The notes under the pieces are model-generated. The model was not told the DNA's origin, made no database searches, and was given only the letters and a program-made list of their open reading frames with translations. A program made the position numbers and the translations under genes. From Microbacterium oleivorans (GTDB lineage: Bacteria; Actinomycetota; Actinomycetes; Actinomycetales; Microbacteriaceae): a DNA stretch of 64,000 nucleotides. Shown here one piece after another: positions 9,691 to 21,287 of this stretch (the first letter of the stretch is position 1; every line of letters begins with the position of its first letter). The stretch spans positions 3,038,001 to 3,102,000 of the forward strand of contig NZ_CP058316.1 in the NCBI RefSeq assembly GCF_013389665.1, read 5' to 3'.

Positions 9691-10163
9691 CAGCGTCCGC
9701 CGCGGAAGGTGGCCGGGTCGTCCTCGGCGATCGCGAGGGCGACCTTGCGCACGTGCTCTGGCGCGACCTCGGTCATCTGCCCCAGGTCGTAGAAGCCCAC
9801 CTCGGTCAGCTCCCCGTCGGCCGGGTGGGGATCGCCCGAGACCCAGGTGCAGCGGAAGACGAGATCGAGGTAGTCGACCTGGTCGCCGTTGGCGTAGACG
9901 ATGCGAGGGATCTGGTGCACCAGCGCGAGGCGCTCGGCACGGACCACGATGCCGGCCTCCTCCAGGCATTCCCGGACCGCGGCGTCGGCGGGCTCCTCGC
10001 CGGGGTCGACGATGCCCGAAACCGGCTGCCAGCTGCCGTTGTCGGCACGGCGACCGAGGAGCACCTTCTCGTCGCGGAAGACGATCGCGGTGACCCCGAC
10101 CAGCGGCAGGGGAGCGGTGCCGATCTTCTCGCGCAGTTCCAGGACGAAGTCGGGAGTGGCCAT
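9690..10163 (-). CDS. NUDIX hydrolase
   Basis: Hydrolyses a nucleoside diphosphate linked to another group; the substrate is unknown. It has 157 residues with a full Nudix box, GIVDPGEEPADAAVRECLEE followed by AG, at about 50-71. I chose ATG 10163 because a minus-strand TAGGCT (10175-10170) lies exactly 6 nt upstream, making the mRNA leaderless. The alternative GTG at 10169 would abut that hexamer. It is divergent from dnaE. Confidence 0.88.
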   Translation of the reverse strand: MATPDFVLELREKIGTAPLPLVGVTAIVFRDEKVLLGRRADNGSWQPVSGIVDPGEEPADAAVRECLEEAGIVVRAERLALVHQIPRIVYANGDQVDYLDLVFRCTWVSGDPHPADGELTEVGFYDLGQMTEVAPEHVRKVALAIAEDDPATFRGGR

Positions 10164-10169
10164 GAGCAC

Positions 10170-10175
10170 AGCCTA
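10170..10175 (-). promoter_or_regulatory. -10 element of the NUDIX gene
   Basis: TAGGCT on the minus strand, 6 nt from ATG 10163. It lies in a 47-bp divergent gap shared with the dnaE promoter, so the two polymerases probably interfere. Confidence 0.5.
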
Positions 10176-10181
10176 GGTCTC

Positions 10182-10204
10182 GTGTCCGGGGCCGAACGTA
10201 GACT
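10182..10204 (+). promoter_or_regulatory. dnaE promoter
   Basis: TAGACT (10199-10204) lies 6 nt before the GTG of dnaE. GTGTCCGGG (10182-10190) lies exactly 8 nt upstream of it. This partly resembles the damage-promoter block seen at uvrA and uvrB. The -10 is convincing; the upstream match is weak. Confidence 0.5.
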
Positions 10205-10210
10205 CGTTGC

Positions 10211-13729
<3,519 letters not shown>

Positions 13730-13735
13730 GCCGGG

Positions 13736-13741
13736 TAGGAT
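13736..13741 (+). promoter_or_regulatory. -10 element of the 13.8-kb membrane protein gene
   Basis: TAGGAT lies 37 nt before the GTG start, leaving room for the ribosome-binding site AAGGGAA at 13768-13774. Confidence 0.45.
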
Positions 13742-13778
13742 CGCACCGCAGTGCAACCGCTGTGACGAAGGGAACATC

Positions 13779-14942
13779 GTGACCGACGAGAAGAAGAACG
13801 ACTTCGACGACGACCGTCCCGTCACCTCGGCGCCGGACGGTGCAGACGCGGCGACCGATCACCACCCGCGGGTGGACGAGTCGGCCGACGACACTCGCTC
13901 CGACGCGGCCGAGAGCGAGTCCGCGTCGCCCTCCCGGCACGACGACATCGCCGAGATCGGCGACACGGCGGCCGACGATGCGACGTCCCCGTCGGTCGAC
14001 GCCGCATCTGCCGGTCCCGGCTCCGAGCCGGGAACCCCGGTGACGACGGCCTCCGCCGCAACGGCGGGCGCGCCGGCGCAGTACGGGGTCGGCCCGTTGT
14101 CGATCCGCGAGACCGCGTTGGTCGGCGTCTGGGCCCTCGCCTTCATCTTCTCGTTCTTCCCCATCTACGGACGGTTCGGCGCCGGATCCTCGGTGTGGGG
14201 GGCCGGGATCGACTGGGTCCTCACGATCGGCGCGCCCACGGTGGCCGTCTTCCTGCTCGTCCTCCGCCGGTTCTCCCCTCAGGGCATCCGCCGTGTCGGC
14301 TCCCTCGGCATCGATCAGTTCGCCTCCGTCGCGTTCTCGGTCTCGGCGACGGTCTGGCTCGGCATCATCTGGGGGGCCTTCGTGGCCCTCGCTCAGACGA
14401 GGGTCTTCGTGGCCAGCTGGGTCGTCTGGGTCGAGTTCGTCCTGATGCTCGCCGGCGTCGTGCTCACCGTGGTCGCACCGCACCTGCCCGTCCTGGGTGA
14501 GGACTTCCGCCATCGACCCGACGCGTCCGCCCATCGCCTCGCGCGCGCCGCTCGACCGGTCTCGCCGCGACCCGCTTACGAGCGTGCGGTGCCGACCGCC
14601 GCGCCCTCCGGTCCGTCCGCTTCCCCCCAGCCGGCGTACGCCGGCTATGCGGCTCCGGCGGCGGCCGGTCAGAACACCTCCGAGGCAGCGCCGGCCGACG
14701 CCGCCGAGCCATTCGACGCGAACGCCACGACGGTCATCGAGCAGACGCCGGCACCCCAGGCGTTCTGGGCGCTCGCTCCCGAGGAGCGCGAGGTGCTCGA
14801 CGAGAGCGGGGCGCCGCTCTTCAGCATCGGGCCCACGGCCTGGGCGCTGGTCATCGAGGACCGCGGCGAGGTCTTCGTCGTCCGTCACGAGGACGGCCGC
14901 GTGGGCTACCTGCACGAGACCCACGACGTCACGCGCGGCTGA
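13779..14942 (+). CDS. Four-helix membrane protein with acidic N-tail, unknown function
   Basis: Not recognised as a named family. The 387 residues divide into three parts. The first (1-105) is disordered, Asp/Ser/Ala-rich and strongly acidic. The second (about 108-230) has four hydrophobic helices. The third is a Pro/Ala-rich segment with a C-terminal block of about 70 residues that looks folded (SIGPTAWALVIEDRGEVFVV). Start GTG 13779 follows AAGGGAA. It sits alone between dnaE and hisD with its own -10. It may be a conserved actinobacterial membrane protein. Confidence 0.7.
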   Translation: MTDEKKNDFDDDRPVTSAPDGADAATDHHPRVDESADDTRSDAAESESASPSRHDDIAEIGDTAADDATSPSVDAASAGPGSEPGTPVTTASAATAGAPAQYGVGPLSIRETALVGVWALAFIFSFFPIYGRFGAGSSVWGAGIDWVLTIGAPTVAVFLLVLRRFSPQGIRRVGSLGIDQFASVAFSVSATVWLGIIWGAFVALAQTRVFVASWVVWVEFVLMLAGVVLTVVAPHLPVLGEDFRHRPDASAHRLARAARPVSPRPAYERAVPTAAPSGPSASPQPAYAGYAAPAAAGQNTSEAAPADAAEPFDANATTVIEQTPAPQAFWALAPEEREVLDESGAPLFSIGPTAWALVIEDRGEVFVVRHEDGRVGYLHETHDVTRG

Positions 14943-14961
14943 GCGGGGCCGCCGCGAGCAT

Positions 14962-14967
14962 TAGCCT
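14962..14967 (+). promoter_or_regulatory. -10 element of hisD
   Basis: TAGCCT lies exactly 6 nt before ATG 14974, a leaderless arrangement. Confidence 0.5.
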
Positions 14968-14973
14968 GGAACG

Positions 14974-16272
14974 ATGCGCACCATCGACCTGCGCGGCCGC
15001 GACCTGACGGCCGCTGAGCTGCTCGCCGCCGTACCCCGTGCCGAGGCCGCGCGCGGCCTCGCTCTCGCAACGGCGGCCGAGATCGTCCACGACGTCGCCT
15101 CGCGCGGCGAGGTGTCGTTGCGGGAACAGGCCGCGCGATTCGACGGAGTCGAGAGGTATGACGTGCGTGTTCCCGCCGCGCACCTCTCCGAGGCGCTCGA
15201 TGGTCTCGATCCCGCCGTGCGCGCCGCCATCGAGGAGGCCATCCGCCGCGTGCGTCTCGCGTCCGCGGCGCAGGTGCCGCCCGACCGCGTCACCGAGCTC
15301 GGGCCCGGTGCCCGCGTCGAGCAGCGCTGGCGACCCGTGCGGCGCGTCGGCGTCTACGTCCCCGGCGGCAAGGCCGTCTATCCCTCGAGCGTGGTGATGA
15401 ACGTCGTGCCCGCGCAGGTCGCGGGAGTGGCCACGGTCGCGCTGGCCTCGCCGCCGCAGCGCGAGCACGGTGGGCGTGTGCACCCCGTGATCCTCGCGGC
15501 GGCACACCTGCTGGGCGTGACCGAGGTGTACGCCATGGGAGGCGCCGGCGCGGTCGGAGCGTTCGCCTACGGCGTCGACTCGCTCGGGCTCGATCCGGTC
15601 GATGTCATCTCCGGTCCCGGCAACAACTTCGTCGCGCTTGCAAAGCGCGTCGTCGCCGGTGTGGTCGGCACCGACTCCGAGGCCGGCGCCACGGAGATCC
15701 TCATCGTGGCCGATGCCACGGCCGACCCCGAGCTCGTGGCCGCCGATCTGGTCAGCCAGGCCGAGCACGACGAGCAGGCTGCGGCGGTGCTGGTGACCGA
15801 CTCGCTCGACCTGGCCGAGGAGGTCTCCCGTCGCACCGCGACTCGCGCCGCGACGACGCACCACGCAGACCGGGTCGCGGTCGCCCTCGCAGGCCCCCAG
15901 TCGGCGATCGTGCTCGTCGACGACGTCGCGGCCGCGACAGCGTTCTCGAACGCCTACGCGCCCGAGCACCTCGAGCTGCATCTCGCTGACCCGCGCCCCG
16001 ACGACTTCGTCAACGCGGGAGCCGTCTTCGTGGGAGACCACACGCCGGTGAGCCTGGGAGACTACCTCGCCGGCAGCAATCACGTCCTGCCGACCGGGGG
16101 GCAGGCGCGCTACGCCGCAGGTCTCGGTGCGGCGACGTTCCTGCGTTCGCAGCAGGTGATCTCCTACGACCGCGATGCCCTGCGCACCGTGCACGACGGC
16201 ATCGTGGCGCTCTCGGCCTCCGAGCAGCTACCGGCGCACGGCGAAGCCGTCTCGGCGCGGTTCGACGCGTAA
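14974..16272 (+). CDS. hisD: HisD, histidinol dehydrogenase
   Basis: NAD- and Zn-dependent enzyme that oxidises L-histidinol twice to L-histidine. It has 432 residues. Typical blocks are VYVPGGKAVYPSSVVMN, the GPGNNFVALAKR loop, SQAEHDEQAAA (catalytic Glu/His region) and GSNHVLPTGGQAR near the C-terminus. Other his genes are not adjacent; in many actinobacteria hisD heads a his operon, so the isolation from hisC/hisB here is notable but not rare in this family. Its TAA stop begins the nrdR -10 hexamer. Confidence 0.96.
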   Translation: MRTIDLRGRDLTAAELLAAVPRAEAARGLALATAAEIVHDVASRGEVSLREQAARFDGVERYDVRVPAAHLSEALDGLDPAVRAAIEEAIRRVRLASAAQVPPDRVTELGPGARVEQRWRPVRRVGVYVPGGKAVYPSSVVMNVVPAQVAGVATVALASPPQREHGGRVHPVILAAAHLLGVTEVYAMGGAGAVGAFAYGVDSLGLDPVDVISGPGNNFVALAKRVVAGVVGTDSEAGATEILIVADATADPELVAADLVSQAEHDEQAAAVLVTDSLDLAEEVSRRTATRAATTHHADRVAVALAGPQSAIVLVDDVAAATAFSNAYAPEHLELHLADPRPDDFVNAGAVFVGDHTPVSLGDYLAGSNHVLPTGGQARYAAGLGAATFLRSQQVISYDRDALRTVHDGIVALSASEQLPAHGEAVSARFDA

Positions 16273-16275
16273 TCT
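16270..16275 (+). promoter_or_regulatory. Possible -10 of nrdR, fused to the hisD stop
   Basis: TAATCT begins with the hisD stop codon and lies 9 nt before the nrdR ATG. Confidence 0.35.
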
Positions 16276-16284
16276 GGGGTCGCC

Positions 16285-16767
16285 ATGCACTGTCCTTTCT
16301 GCCGCAACCCAGACTCCCGCGTCATCGACTCGCGCACGAGCGACGACGGGTTGAGCATCCGCCGCCGCCGCCAGTGCCCGAAGTGCGGCGGTCGTTTCTC
16401 GACCATCGAGACCGCGAGCCTGAACGTCATCAAACGGTCCGGTGTGATCGAGCCGTTCAGCCGCGAGAAGGTCATGTCGGGGGTGCGCAAGGCGTGCCAG
16501 GGGCGCCCGGTGACCGAGGCCGATCTCGCCGTCCTGGCCCAGGCGGTCGAGGAGGCGGTCCGTCAGACGGGCTCGTCGCAGATCGACACGAACGAGATCG
16601 GGCTCGCGATCCTCGGGCCGTTGCGGAACCTCGATGAGATCGCCTACCTCCGCTTCGCGAGCGTCTACCAGGCTTTCGACACGCTCGAGGACTTCGAGGC
16701 CGCCATCGAGCAGCTTCGTGCCGACCACGTCACCGCACAGACCTCGGCGGAGTCGGCGGCGCTCTAG
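16285..16767 (+). CDS. nrdR: NrdR, ribonucleotide reductase repressor
   Basis: Zn-ribbon/ATP-cone repressor that senses ATP and dATP and binds NrdR boxes upstream of nrd operons. The 160-residue protein has two zinc knuckles, CPFC and CPKC, at residues 3-6 and 31-34. The ATP-cone begins with [16 protein letters not shown]. The ATG has no Shine-Dalgarno sequence, which fits leaderless translation. It lies 12 nt after hisD, and its TAG stop starts the pyrD -10. Confidence 0.95.
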   Translation: MHCPFCRNPDSRVIDSRTSDDGLSIRRRRQCPKCGGRFSTIETASLNVIKRSGVIEPFSREKVMSGVRKACQGRPVTEADLAVLAQAVEEAVRQTGSSQIDTNEIGLAILGPLRNLDEIAYLRFASVYQAFDTLEDFEAAIEQLRADHVTAQTSAESAAL

Positions 16768-16770
16768 GCT
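16765..16770 (+). promoter_or_regulatory. -10 element of pyrD, fused to the nrdR stop
   Basis: TAGGCT begins with the nrdR stop codon and lies 8 nt before ATG 16779. Confidence 0.4.
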
Positions 16771-16778
16771 GGAGCGCG

Positions 16779-17822
16779 ATGTACCCGTTCATCTTCCGCG
16801 CTGTCTTCTCGCGCATGAATCCAGAGACGGCGCACCACCTCGTGGTCCCTGTCATCCGCCTCCTCGGGATCCCGCCGTTCTCCATCGCGGCGCGTGCGCT
16901 GACCCGTGCTGATCCGTCCCTCCGGGTCGAAGCGCTCGGTCAGGTCTTCGACTCCCCGTTCGGTGTCGCCGCCGGCTTCGACAAGAACGCGATCATGGTG
17001 CGCGGTCTGGGAGCCCTCGGGTTCGGCCACGTCGAGATCGGCACCGTGACCGCCATCCCGCAGGACGGGAATCCGCGCCCGCGGCTGTTCCGGCTCGTCG
17101 CTGACCGCGCCCTCATCAACCGGATGGGGTTCAACAACCGGGGCGCCGCGGCCGCGGCATCCCGGCTCCGACGGCTGCGCCGGCTCTCGCCGCGGCCGGT
17201 CATCGGGGCGAACATCGGCAAGAGCCGCGTCGTCGAGGTCGACGACGCGACCGCCGACTACGTCTCCAGCACGGGGCTCATCGCACCCGAGGCCGACTAC
17301 CTCGTCGTGAACGTCTCGTCACCCAACACGCCCGGCCTGCGCGGGCTTCAGGCTGTCGCGACGTTGCGCCCGCTGCTCGAGGCGGTGCGCGATGCCGCAG
17401 GCACGACCCCGCTCCTCGTGAAGATCGCCCCCGACCTCGAGGACGACGAGGTGACGGCGATCGCGACGATGGCGGTCGATGCGGGGCTGGCCGGCCTGAT
17501 CGCGACGAACACGACGATCTCGCGCGCAGACCTGATCACCGACGATGTCACGGTCGAGGAGATGGGTGCGGGTGGACTGTCGGGTGCGCCACTGCGCCGC
17601 CGTTCGCTCGAGGTGCTCCGGCTGGTGCGGGCAGCCGTGCCGGCGGAGTTCTGCGTGATCGCCGCCGGGGGAGTGGAGACCGCCGCCGACGTGGAGGAGC
17701 GGCTGCAGGCCGGAGCGGACCTGGTTCAGGGGTACACCGCGTTCATCTACCGCGGCCCGCTGTGGGCGCGCCAGATCAACCGTGAGCTCGTGCGGCTCAG
17801 GCGGGGCGCTGGCCGCGCTTGA
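16779..17822 (+). CDS. pyrD: PyrD, quinone-dependent dihydroorotate dehydrogenase (class 2)
   Basis: FMN enzyme of pyrimidine synthesis that passes electrons from dihydroorotate to the quinone pool. At 347 residues it has the N-terminal membrane-binding helices of class 2, then the barrel with GFDKNA, NRMGFNN, NVSSPNTPGLR (active-site Ser) and GAGGLSGAPL. The 3' end overlaps the convergent DUF3043 gene by 26 bp. It shares the menaquinol pool used by the bcc complex at 24-28 kb. Confidence 0.95.
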   Translation: MYPFIFRAVFSRMNPETAHHLVVPVIRLLGIPPFSIAARALTRADPSLRVEALGQVFDSPFGVAAGFDKNAIMVRGLGALGFGHVEIGTVTAIPQDGNPRPRLFRLVADRALINRMGFNNRGAAAAASRLRRLRRLSPRPVIGANIGKSRVVEVDDATADYVSSTGLIAPEADYLVVNVSSPNTPGLRGLQAVATLRPLLEAVRDAAGTTPLLVKIAPDLEDDEVTAIATMAVDAGLAGLIATNTTISRADLITDDVTVEEMGAGGLSGAPLRRRSLEVLRLVRAAVPAEFCVIAAGGVETAADVEERLQAGADLVQGYTAFIYRGPLWARQINRELVRLRRGAGRA

Positions 17823-18366
17823 CCTGCGGCTTCGGCAGTCGCATGAAGCGCATCTGGATCGAGCGCATCGCGCCGTACCAGCCCAGGCCCTTCTCCAGCC
17901 GCTCGGCCCCGAACTTGGCGCGGGCCGCCTTCTTCACGCGGGCGCTGGTGAGCACCATGTCGCCGATGACGAGCAGGATGAACGCCCACAGCGCGATGAA
18001 CGCATAGAAGGTCACGGCGTTGGAGCCGAGGAACGTGACGATGATCACGAGCACCATCGCTCCCATGACCAGCTCGCCGAGGTGCCAGCCGGCATCGACG
18101 TAGTCCCGCACGAACCGACGCTGCGGGCCCTTGTCGCGCACCGGCAGGTAGCGCTCGTCGCCGTTGGCCATGCCGATGCGGGCTTTGTCGCGCCGCTCGG
18201 CCAGCTCGGCGCGGGCGCGCGCCTTGGCCTCCTTGGTGTCGGGCACCAGCGGGCGCTTGCGAGCCGCCTCCTGGGCGGCACGGCTGGGAGTGGGACGGTT
18301 CTTGCCGGAGCCCGTCGACGCCGCGGTGGCGTCGTCCGGAGCAGGGGCAGCGGGAGTTTTGGCCAC
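17797..18366 (-). CDS. DUF3043-family membrane protein
   Basis: Actinobacterial protein of unknown function, 189 residues. The N-terminal half is charged and Ala-rich, with PTPSRAAQEAARKRPLVP and RRDKARIGMANGDERYLP (the DUF3043 signature). Two transmembrane helices follow at about 100-140, and then a basic tail. The GTG start at 18366 is preceded on the minus strand by GAGG. It overlaps pyrD tail-to-tail. It is divergent from the M20 gene, with -10 hexamers that overlap. Confidence 0.82.
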   Translation of the reverse strand: MAKTPAAPAPDDATAASTGSGKNRPTPSRAAQEAARKRPLVPDTKEAKARARAELAERRDKARIGMANGDERYLPVRDKGPQRRFVRDYVDAGWHLGELVMGAMVLVIIVTFLGSNAVTFYAFIALWAFILLVIGDMVLTSARVKKAARAKFGAERLEKGLGWYGAMRSIQMRFMRLPKPQVKRGQRPA

Positions 18367-18400
18367 GGGGATCCTCGGGTTCTGCGACGAACGTGCCTTC

Positions 18401-18408
18401 TAAGATTA
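18401..18408. promoter_or_regulatory. Overlapping divergent -10 elements
   Basis: Plus-strand TAAGAT (18401-18406) lies 7 nt before the M20 ATG. Minus-strand TAATCT (18408-18403) shares four base pairs with it and points towards the DUF3043 gene. Both promoters cannot be occupied at once. Confidence 0.4.
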
Positions 18409-18413
18409 CCCGC

Positions 18414-19808
18414 ATGACCTCCGAATCTCCTCGGTCCACCGCTGTGCGCGACGCCGCCCTGTCCGCCGTGCCCGCTGCCCTCGCCGATCTGGGCGCTCTC
18501 GTGCGCATCCCCTCGGTGGCCTTCCCCGGCTTCGACCGGGCCGAGGTCGAGCGCAGTGCGACTGCCGTCGCCGCGCTCGCGCGGGGCCTCGGCATCTTCG
18601 ACCGCGTCGATGTCGCGACCGCGATCGTCCCCGAGACGGGAGAGGAGGGGATGCCGGCGGTGCTCGCCACGCGGGCCGCACGCAACGGCCGGCCGACGAT
18701 CCTCCTCTACGCCCACCACGACGTCCAGCCGGTCGGTGACGAGTCTCTGTGGGAGTCGTCGCCCTTCGAGCCGACGGTGCGCGGCGGGCGGCTGTACGGT
18801 CGCGGCGCCGCCGACGACAAGGCCGGGGTCATGGCGCACATCGGCGCTCTGCGCGCCCTCGCCGAGGTGGCGGGACCGGACTTCGACCTGGGCGTGAACC
18901 TGTTCATCGAGGGCGAGGAGGAGGCGGGGTCCGCGTCGTTCGCCGCGTTCCTCGCCGACAACGCCGAAGCGCTGCGCGCCGACGTCATCGTCGTCGCCGA
19001 CTCCGGCAACTGGGATGCCACGACACCGGCCCTGACCGTTTCGCTGCGGGGGAACGCCCGCTTCACGATGACCGTGCGGACCCTGGAGCACGCCTCGCAT
19101 TCGGGGATGTTCGGCGGAGCCGTTCCCGATGCGATGCTCGCCACCGTCACGCTGCTGTCGACCCTGTGGGACGAGACCGGAGCGGTGGCAGTGGCCGGGT
19201 TGACCGAACGCGACGCCGAGACACCCGCGTACTCCGAGGAGACCCTGCGCTCGGAGGCGGGGCTCCCCGCCGGCGTCGCGCCGATCGGCGGTGGCTCGAT
19301 CCTGTCGCGGATCTGGAACAAGCCCTCGATCACGGTGACCGGGATCGACGCCCCGAGCGTGCGCAATGCGTCGAACACCCTGAGCCCGGAGGTCTCGGTC
19401 GTGATCTCGGCGCGAGTGGCGCCGGGGCAATCGGCAGCGGACGCCTACCGCGCGATCGAGGAGCACCTGCGCGCCCACGCTCCGTTCGGCGCGGAGCTGA
19501 CCTTCCGTGACGTCGAGACCGGAAACCCGTTCCTGGTCGACACCCGTGGCGAAGCGGTCGCCCACGCCCGGGCCGCGCTGGCCGAGGGGTACGGTGTCGA
19601 ACCGGTCGACATCGGCGTCGGCGGCTCGATCCCCTTCATCGCCGATCTCGTACGCGAGTTCCCCGAAGCCGAGATCCTCGTGACCGGGGTGGAGGACCCG
19701 CACTCGCGCGCCCATAGCCCCAACGAGTCGCTCCACCTCGACACGTTCCGCCGGGCCCTGGTGTCCGAAGCCCTCCTGCTCGACCGACTCGACGCGACCA
19801 CGCGTTGA
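18414..19808 (+). CDS. M20-family metallopeptidase (dipeptidase-like)
   Basis: Zn-dependent hydrolase of peptides or acyl-amino acids, 464 residues. Metal and catalytic motifs are in order: YAHHDVQP, GRGAADDKAG (bridging Asp), FIEGEEEAGS (catalytic Glu) and the late His in DPHSRAHSPNES. The lid domain lies between about 200 and 330. The substrate is unknown; DapE is possible but the length and lid resemble general M20 dipeptidases. ATG 18414 is chosen over upstream starts because TAAGAT lies 7 nt before it. Confidence 0.88.
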   Translation: MTSESPRSTAVRDAALSAVPAALADLGALVRIPSVAFPGFDRAEVERSATAVAALARGLGIFDRVDVATAIVPETGEEGMPAVLATRAARNGRPTILLYAHHDVQPVGDESLWESSPFEPTVRGGRLYGRGAADDKAGVMAHIGALRALAEVAGPDFDLGVNLFIEGEEEAGSASFAAFLADNAEALRADVIVVADSGNWDATTPALTVSLRGNARFTMTVRTLEHASHSGMFGGAVPDAMLATVTLLSTLWDETGAVAVAGLTERDAETPAYSEETLRSEAGLPAGVAPIGGGSILSRIWNKPSITVTGIDAPSVRNASNTLSPEVSVVISARVAPGQSAADAYRAIEEHLRAHAPFGAELTFRDVETGNPFLVDTRGEAVAHARAALAEGYGVEPVDIGVGGSIPFIADLVREFPEAEILVTGVEDPHSRAHSPNESLHLDTFRRALVSEALLLDRLDATTR

Positions 19809-19846
19809 CCGACCGTCGCGGATCCGCTGCGGCGGCCGCCCCGGGC

Positions 19847-19878
19847 GCCGGTGCCACGCGTAGAATCGTGGCACCGGC
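19847..19878 (+). promoter_or_regulatory. erpA promoter inside a 12-bp inverted repeat
   Basis: GCCGGTGCCACG (19847-19858) and CGTGGCACCGGC (19867-19878) are a perfect inverted repeat. The 8-nt spacer contains TAGAAT (19861-19866), the probable erpA -10. It could be a repressor operator, the M20 terminator, or both. Confidence 0.55.
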
Positions 19879-19911
19879 CGACTGTCCTGCGGCCCGAGAC
19901 TCGGGAGAATC

Positions 19912-20271
19912 ATGACCGACATCGCCACGTCCGAAACCGTCCGTGCCCACGGCGTCTCGCTCACCGATGAGGCGGCGCTCAAGGTGAAGCGCCTCCTCTC
20001 GCAGGAGAATCGCGACGACCTCCGCCTCCGTGTCGCCGTCCAGCCCGGCGGATGCAGCGGCCTCATCTATCAGCTCTACTTCGACGAGCGCTTCCTCGAC
20101 GGCGACCAGGCCGTCGACTTCGACGGCGTCGAGGTCATCGTCGACGACATGTCGGTGCCGTACCTCGACGGTGCGACCATCGATTTCAAGGACACGATCT
20201 CGGAGCAGGGCTTCACGATCGACAACCCCAACGCCGCGGGCTCGTGCGCGTGCGGCGACAGCTTCCACTGA
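19912..20271 (+). CDS. erpA: HesB/IscA-type Fe-S insertion protein (ErpA-like)
   Basis: A-type carrier that delivers Fe-S clusters to target proteins. The 119-residue protein has the three conserved cysteines: GGCSGL in the middle and SCACGDS at the C-terminus. A GGGAG ribosome-binding site precedes ATG 19912. It lies directly upstream of ctaC, and its products could include the Rieske protein at 26 kb. The promoter carries an unusual inverted repeat. Assignment to ErpA rather than another A-type carrier is by convention for single actinobacterial copies. Confidence 0.92.
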   Translation: MTDIATSETVRAHGVSLTDEAALKVKRLLSQENRDDLRLRVAVQPGGCSGLIYQLYFDERFLDGDQAVDFDGVEVIVDDMSVPYLDGATIDFKDTISEQGFTIDNPNAAGSCACGDSFH

Positions 20272-20341
20272 CGCCCGCCCGCGCGACGTCCTCGTCGCCG
20301 ACATCCTGAGTGGATGGCCTGAATCGGGTGGAAGCTTGCCC

Positions 20342-20347
20342 TAGACT
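20342..20347 (+). promoter_or_regulatory. -10 element of ctaC-ctaD-ctaF
   Basis: TAGACT lies 34 nt before the ctaC GTG. The leader contains the ribosome-binding site GGAAAGG (20369-20375). Confidence 0.5.
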
Positions 20348-20381
20348 GAAGGTCGAACCATTCGTCCCGGAAAGGTGCACT

Positions 20382-21287
20382 GTGCGCTTCAAACGCCGCC
20401 TCCGCTGGGCCGTGATCCCACTCGGGATCGTCACGGCAGTCTCCCTCGCAGCTTGTACACCGACGGAGCTGAACGGCTACCTCCCGGGCTTCACCGACGA
20501 TGGCACCCAGGCCACGAACCGCACCGAGATGGTGTCGGGTCTGTGGGTCAACTCCTGGATCGTCCTGCTGGCCGTGGGCGTGCTGACGTGGGGCCTGATG
20601 GCGTTCGCGGCGATCGCCTACCGCCGCCGTCGCGGCCAGACCGGTCTCCCGGTCCAGCTGCGCTACAACATGCCGATCGAGATCTTCTACACGATCGTCC
20701 CTCTCATCCTCGTCATCGGGTTCTTCGCGTTCACCGCGCGCGACCAGTCGATCCTCGAGACCCAGTACGACGACCCCGACGTCTCCATCACCGCCATCGG
20801 CAAGCAGTGGGCGTGGGACTTCCAATACAACGGCGACGAGGAGGACAACTCCGACGCCGTGTGGAGCATGGGCGTCCAGGCTCAGCCCGAGGCCAACGGC
20901 GACGTCGACCAGGCGGCGCTGCCGACGCTGGTGCTCCCCGTCGACAAGACGGTCAAGATCAACCTGCAGTCGCGCGACGTCATCCACTCCTTCTGGGTCA
21001 TCGACTTCCTCTACAAGAAGGACATGTACCCGGGGCGCGACACCAACTCGTGGTCGTTCACGCCGACGCGCGAGGGCACCTACGCCGGCAAGTGCGCCGA
21101 GCTCTGCGGCGAGTACCACTCGATGATGCTCTTCAACGTCGAGGTCGTGTCCGAGGCCGAGTACGAGGACTACCTGGCGTCGCTGCGTGCGGCAGACCAG
21201 ACGGGCGACATCAACGACGCCTACGACCGCCTGCAGAACGCCCCGGGAACGGGCGCGGTCACCGATTCAGCCGAGGGAAGCCACTGA
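20382..21287 (+). CDS. ctaC: CtaC, cytochrome c oxidase subunit II
   Basis: Subunit II of the aa3 oxidase, which carries the CuA electron-entry site. It has 301 residues. The signal peptide ends in a lipobox (SLAAC), so LspA should process it to a lipoprotein. Two membrane helices follow. The cupredoxin domain has the CuA motif [15 protein letters not shown] 20382 is chosen because GGAAAGG is 6 nt upstream and the protein then starts with the basic signal MRFKRRLRW. The ctaD ATG overlaps the stop (TGATG). Confidence 0.95.
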   Translation: MRFKRRLRWAVIPLGIVTAVSLAACTPTELNGYLPGFTDDGTQATNRTEMVSGLWVNSWIVLLAVGVLTWGLMAFAAIAYRRRRGQTGLPVQLRYNMPIEIFYTIVPLILVIGFFAFTARDQSILETQYDDPDVSITAIGKQWAWDFQYNGDEEDNSDAVWSMGVQAQPEANGDVDQAALPTLVLPVDKTVKINLQSRDVIHSFWVIDFLYKKDMYPGRDTNSWSFTPTREGTYAGKCAELCGEYHSMMLFNVEVVSEAEYEDYLASLRAADQTGDINDAYDRLQNAPGTGAVTDSAEGSH

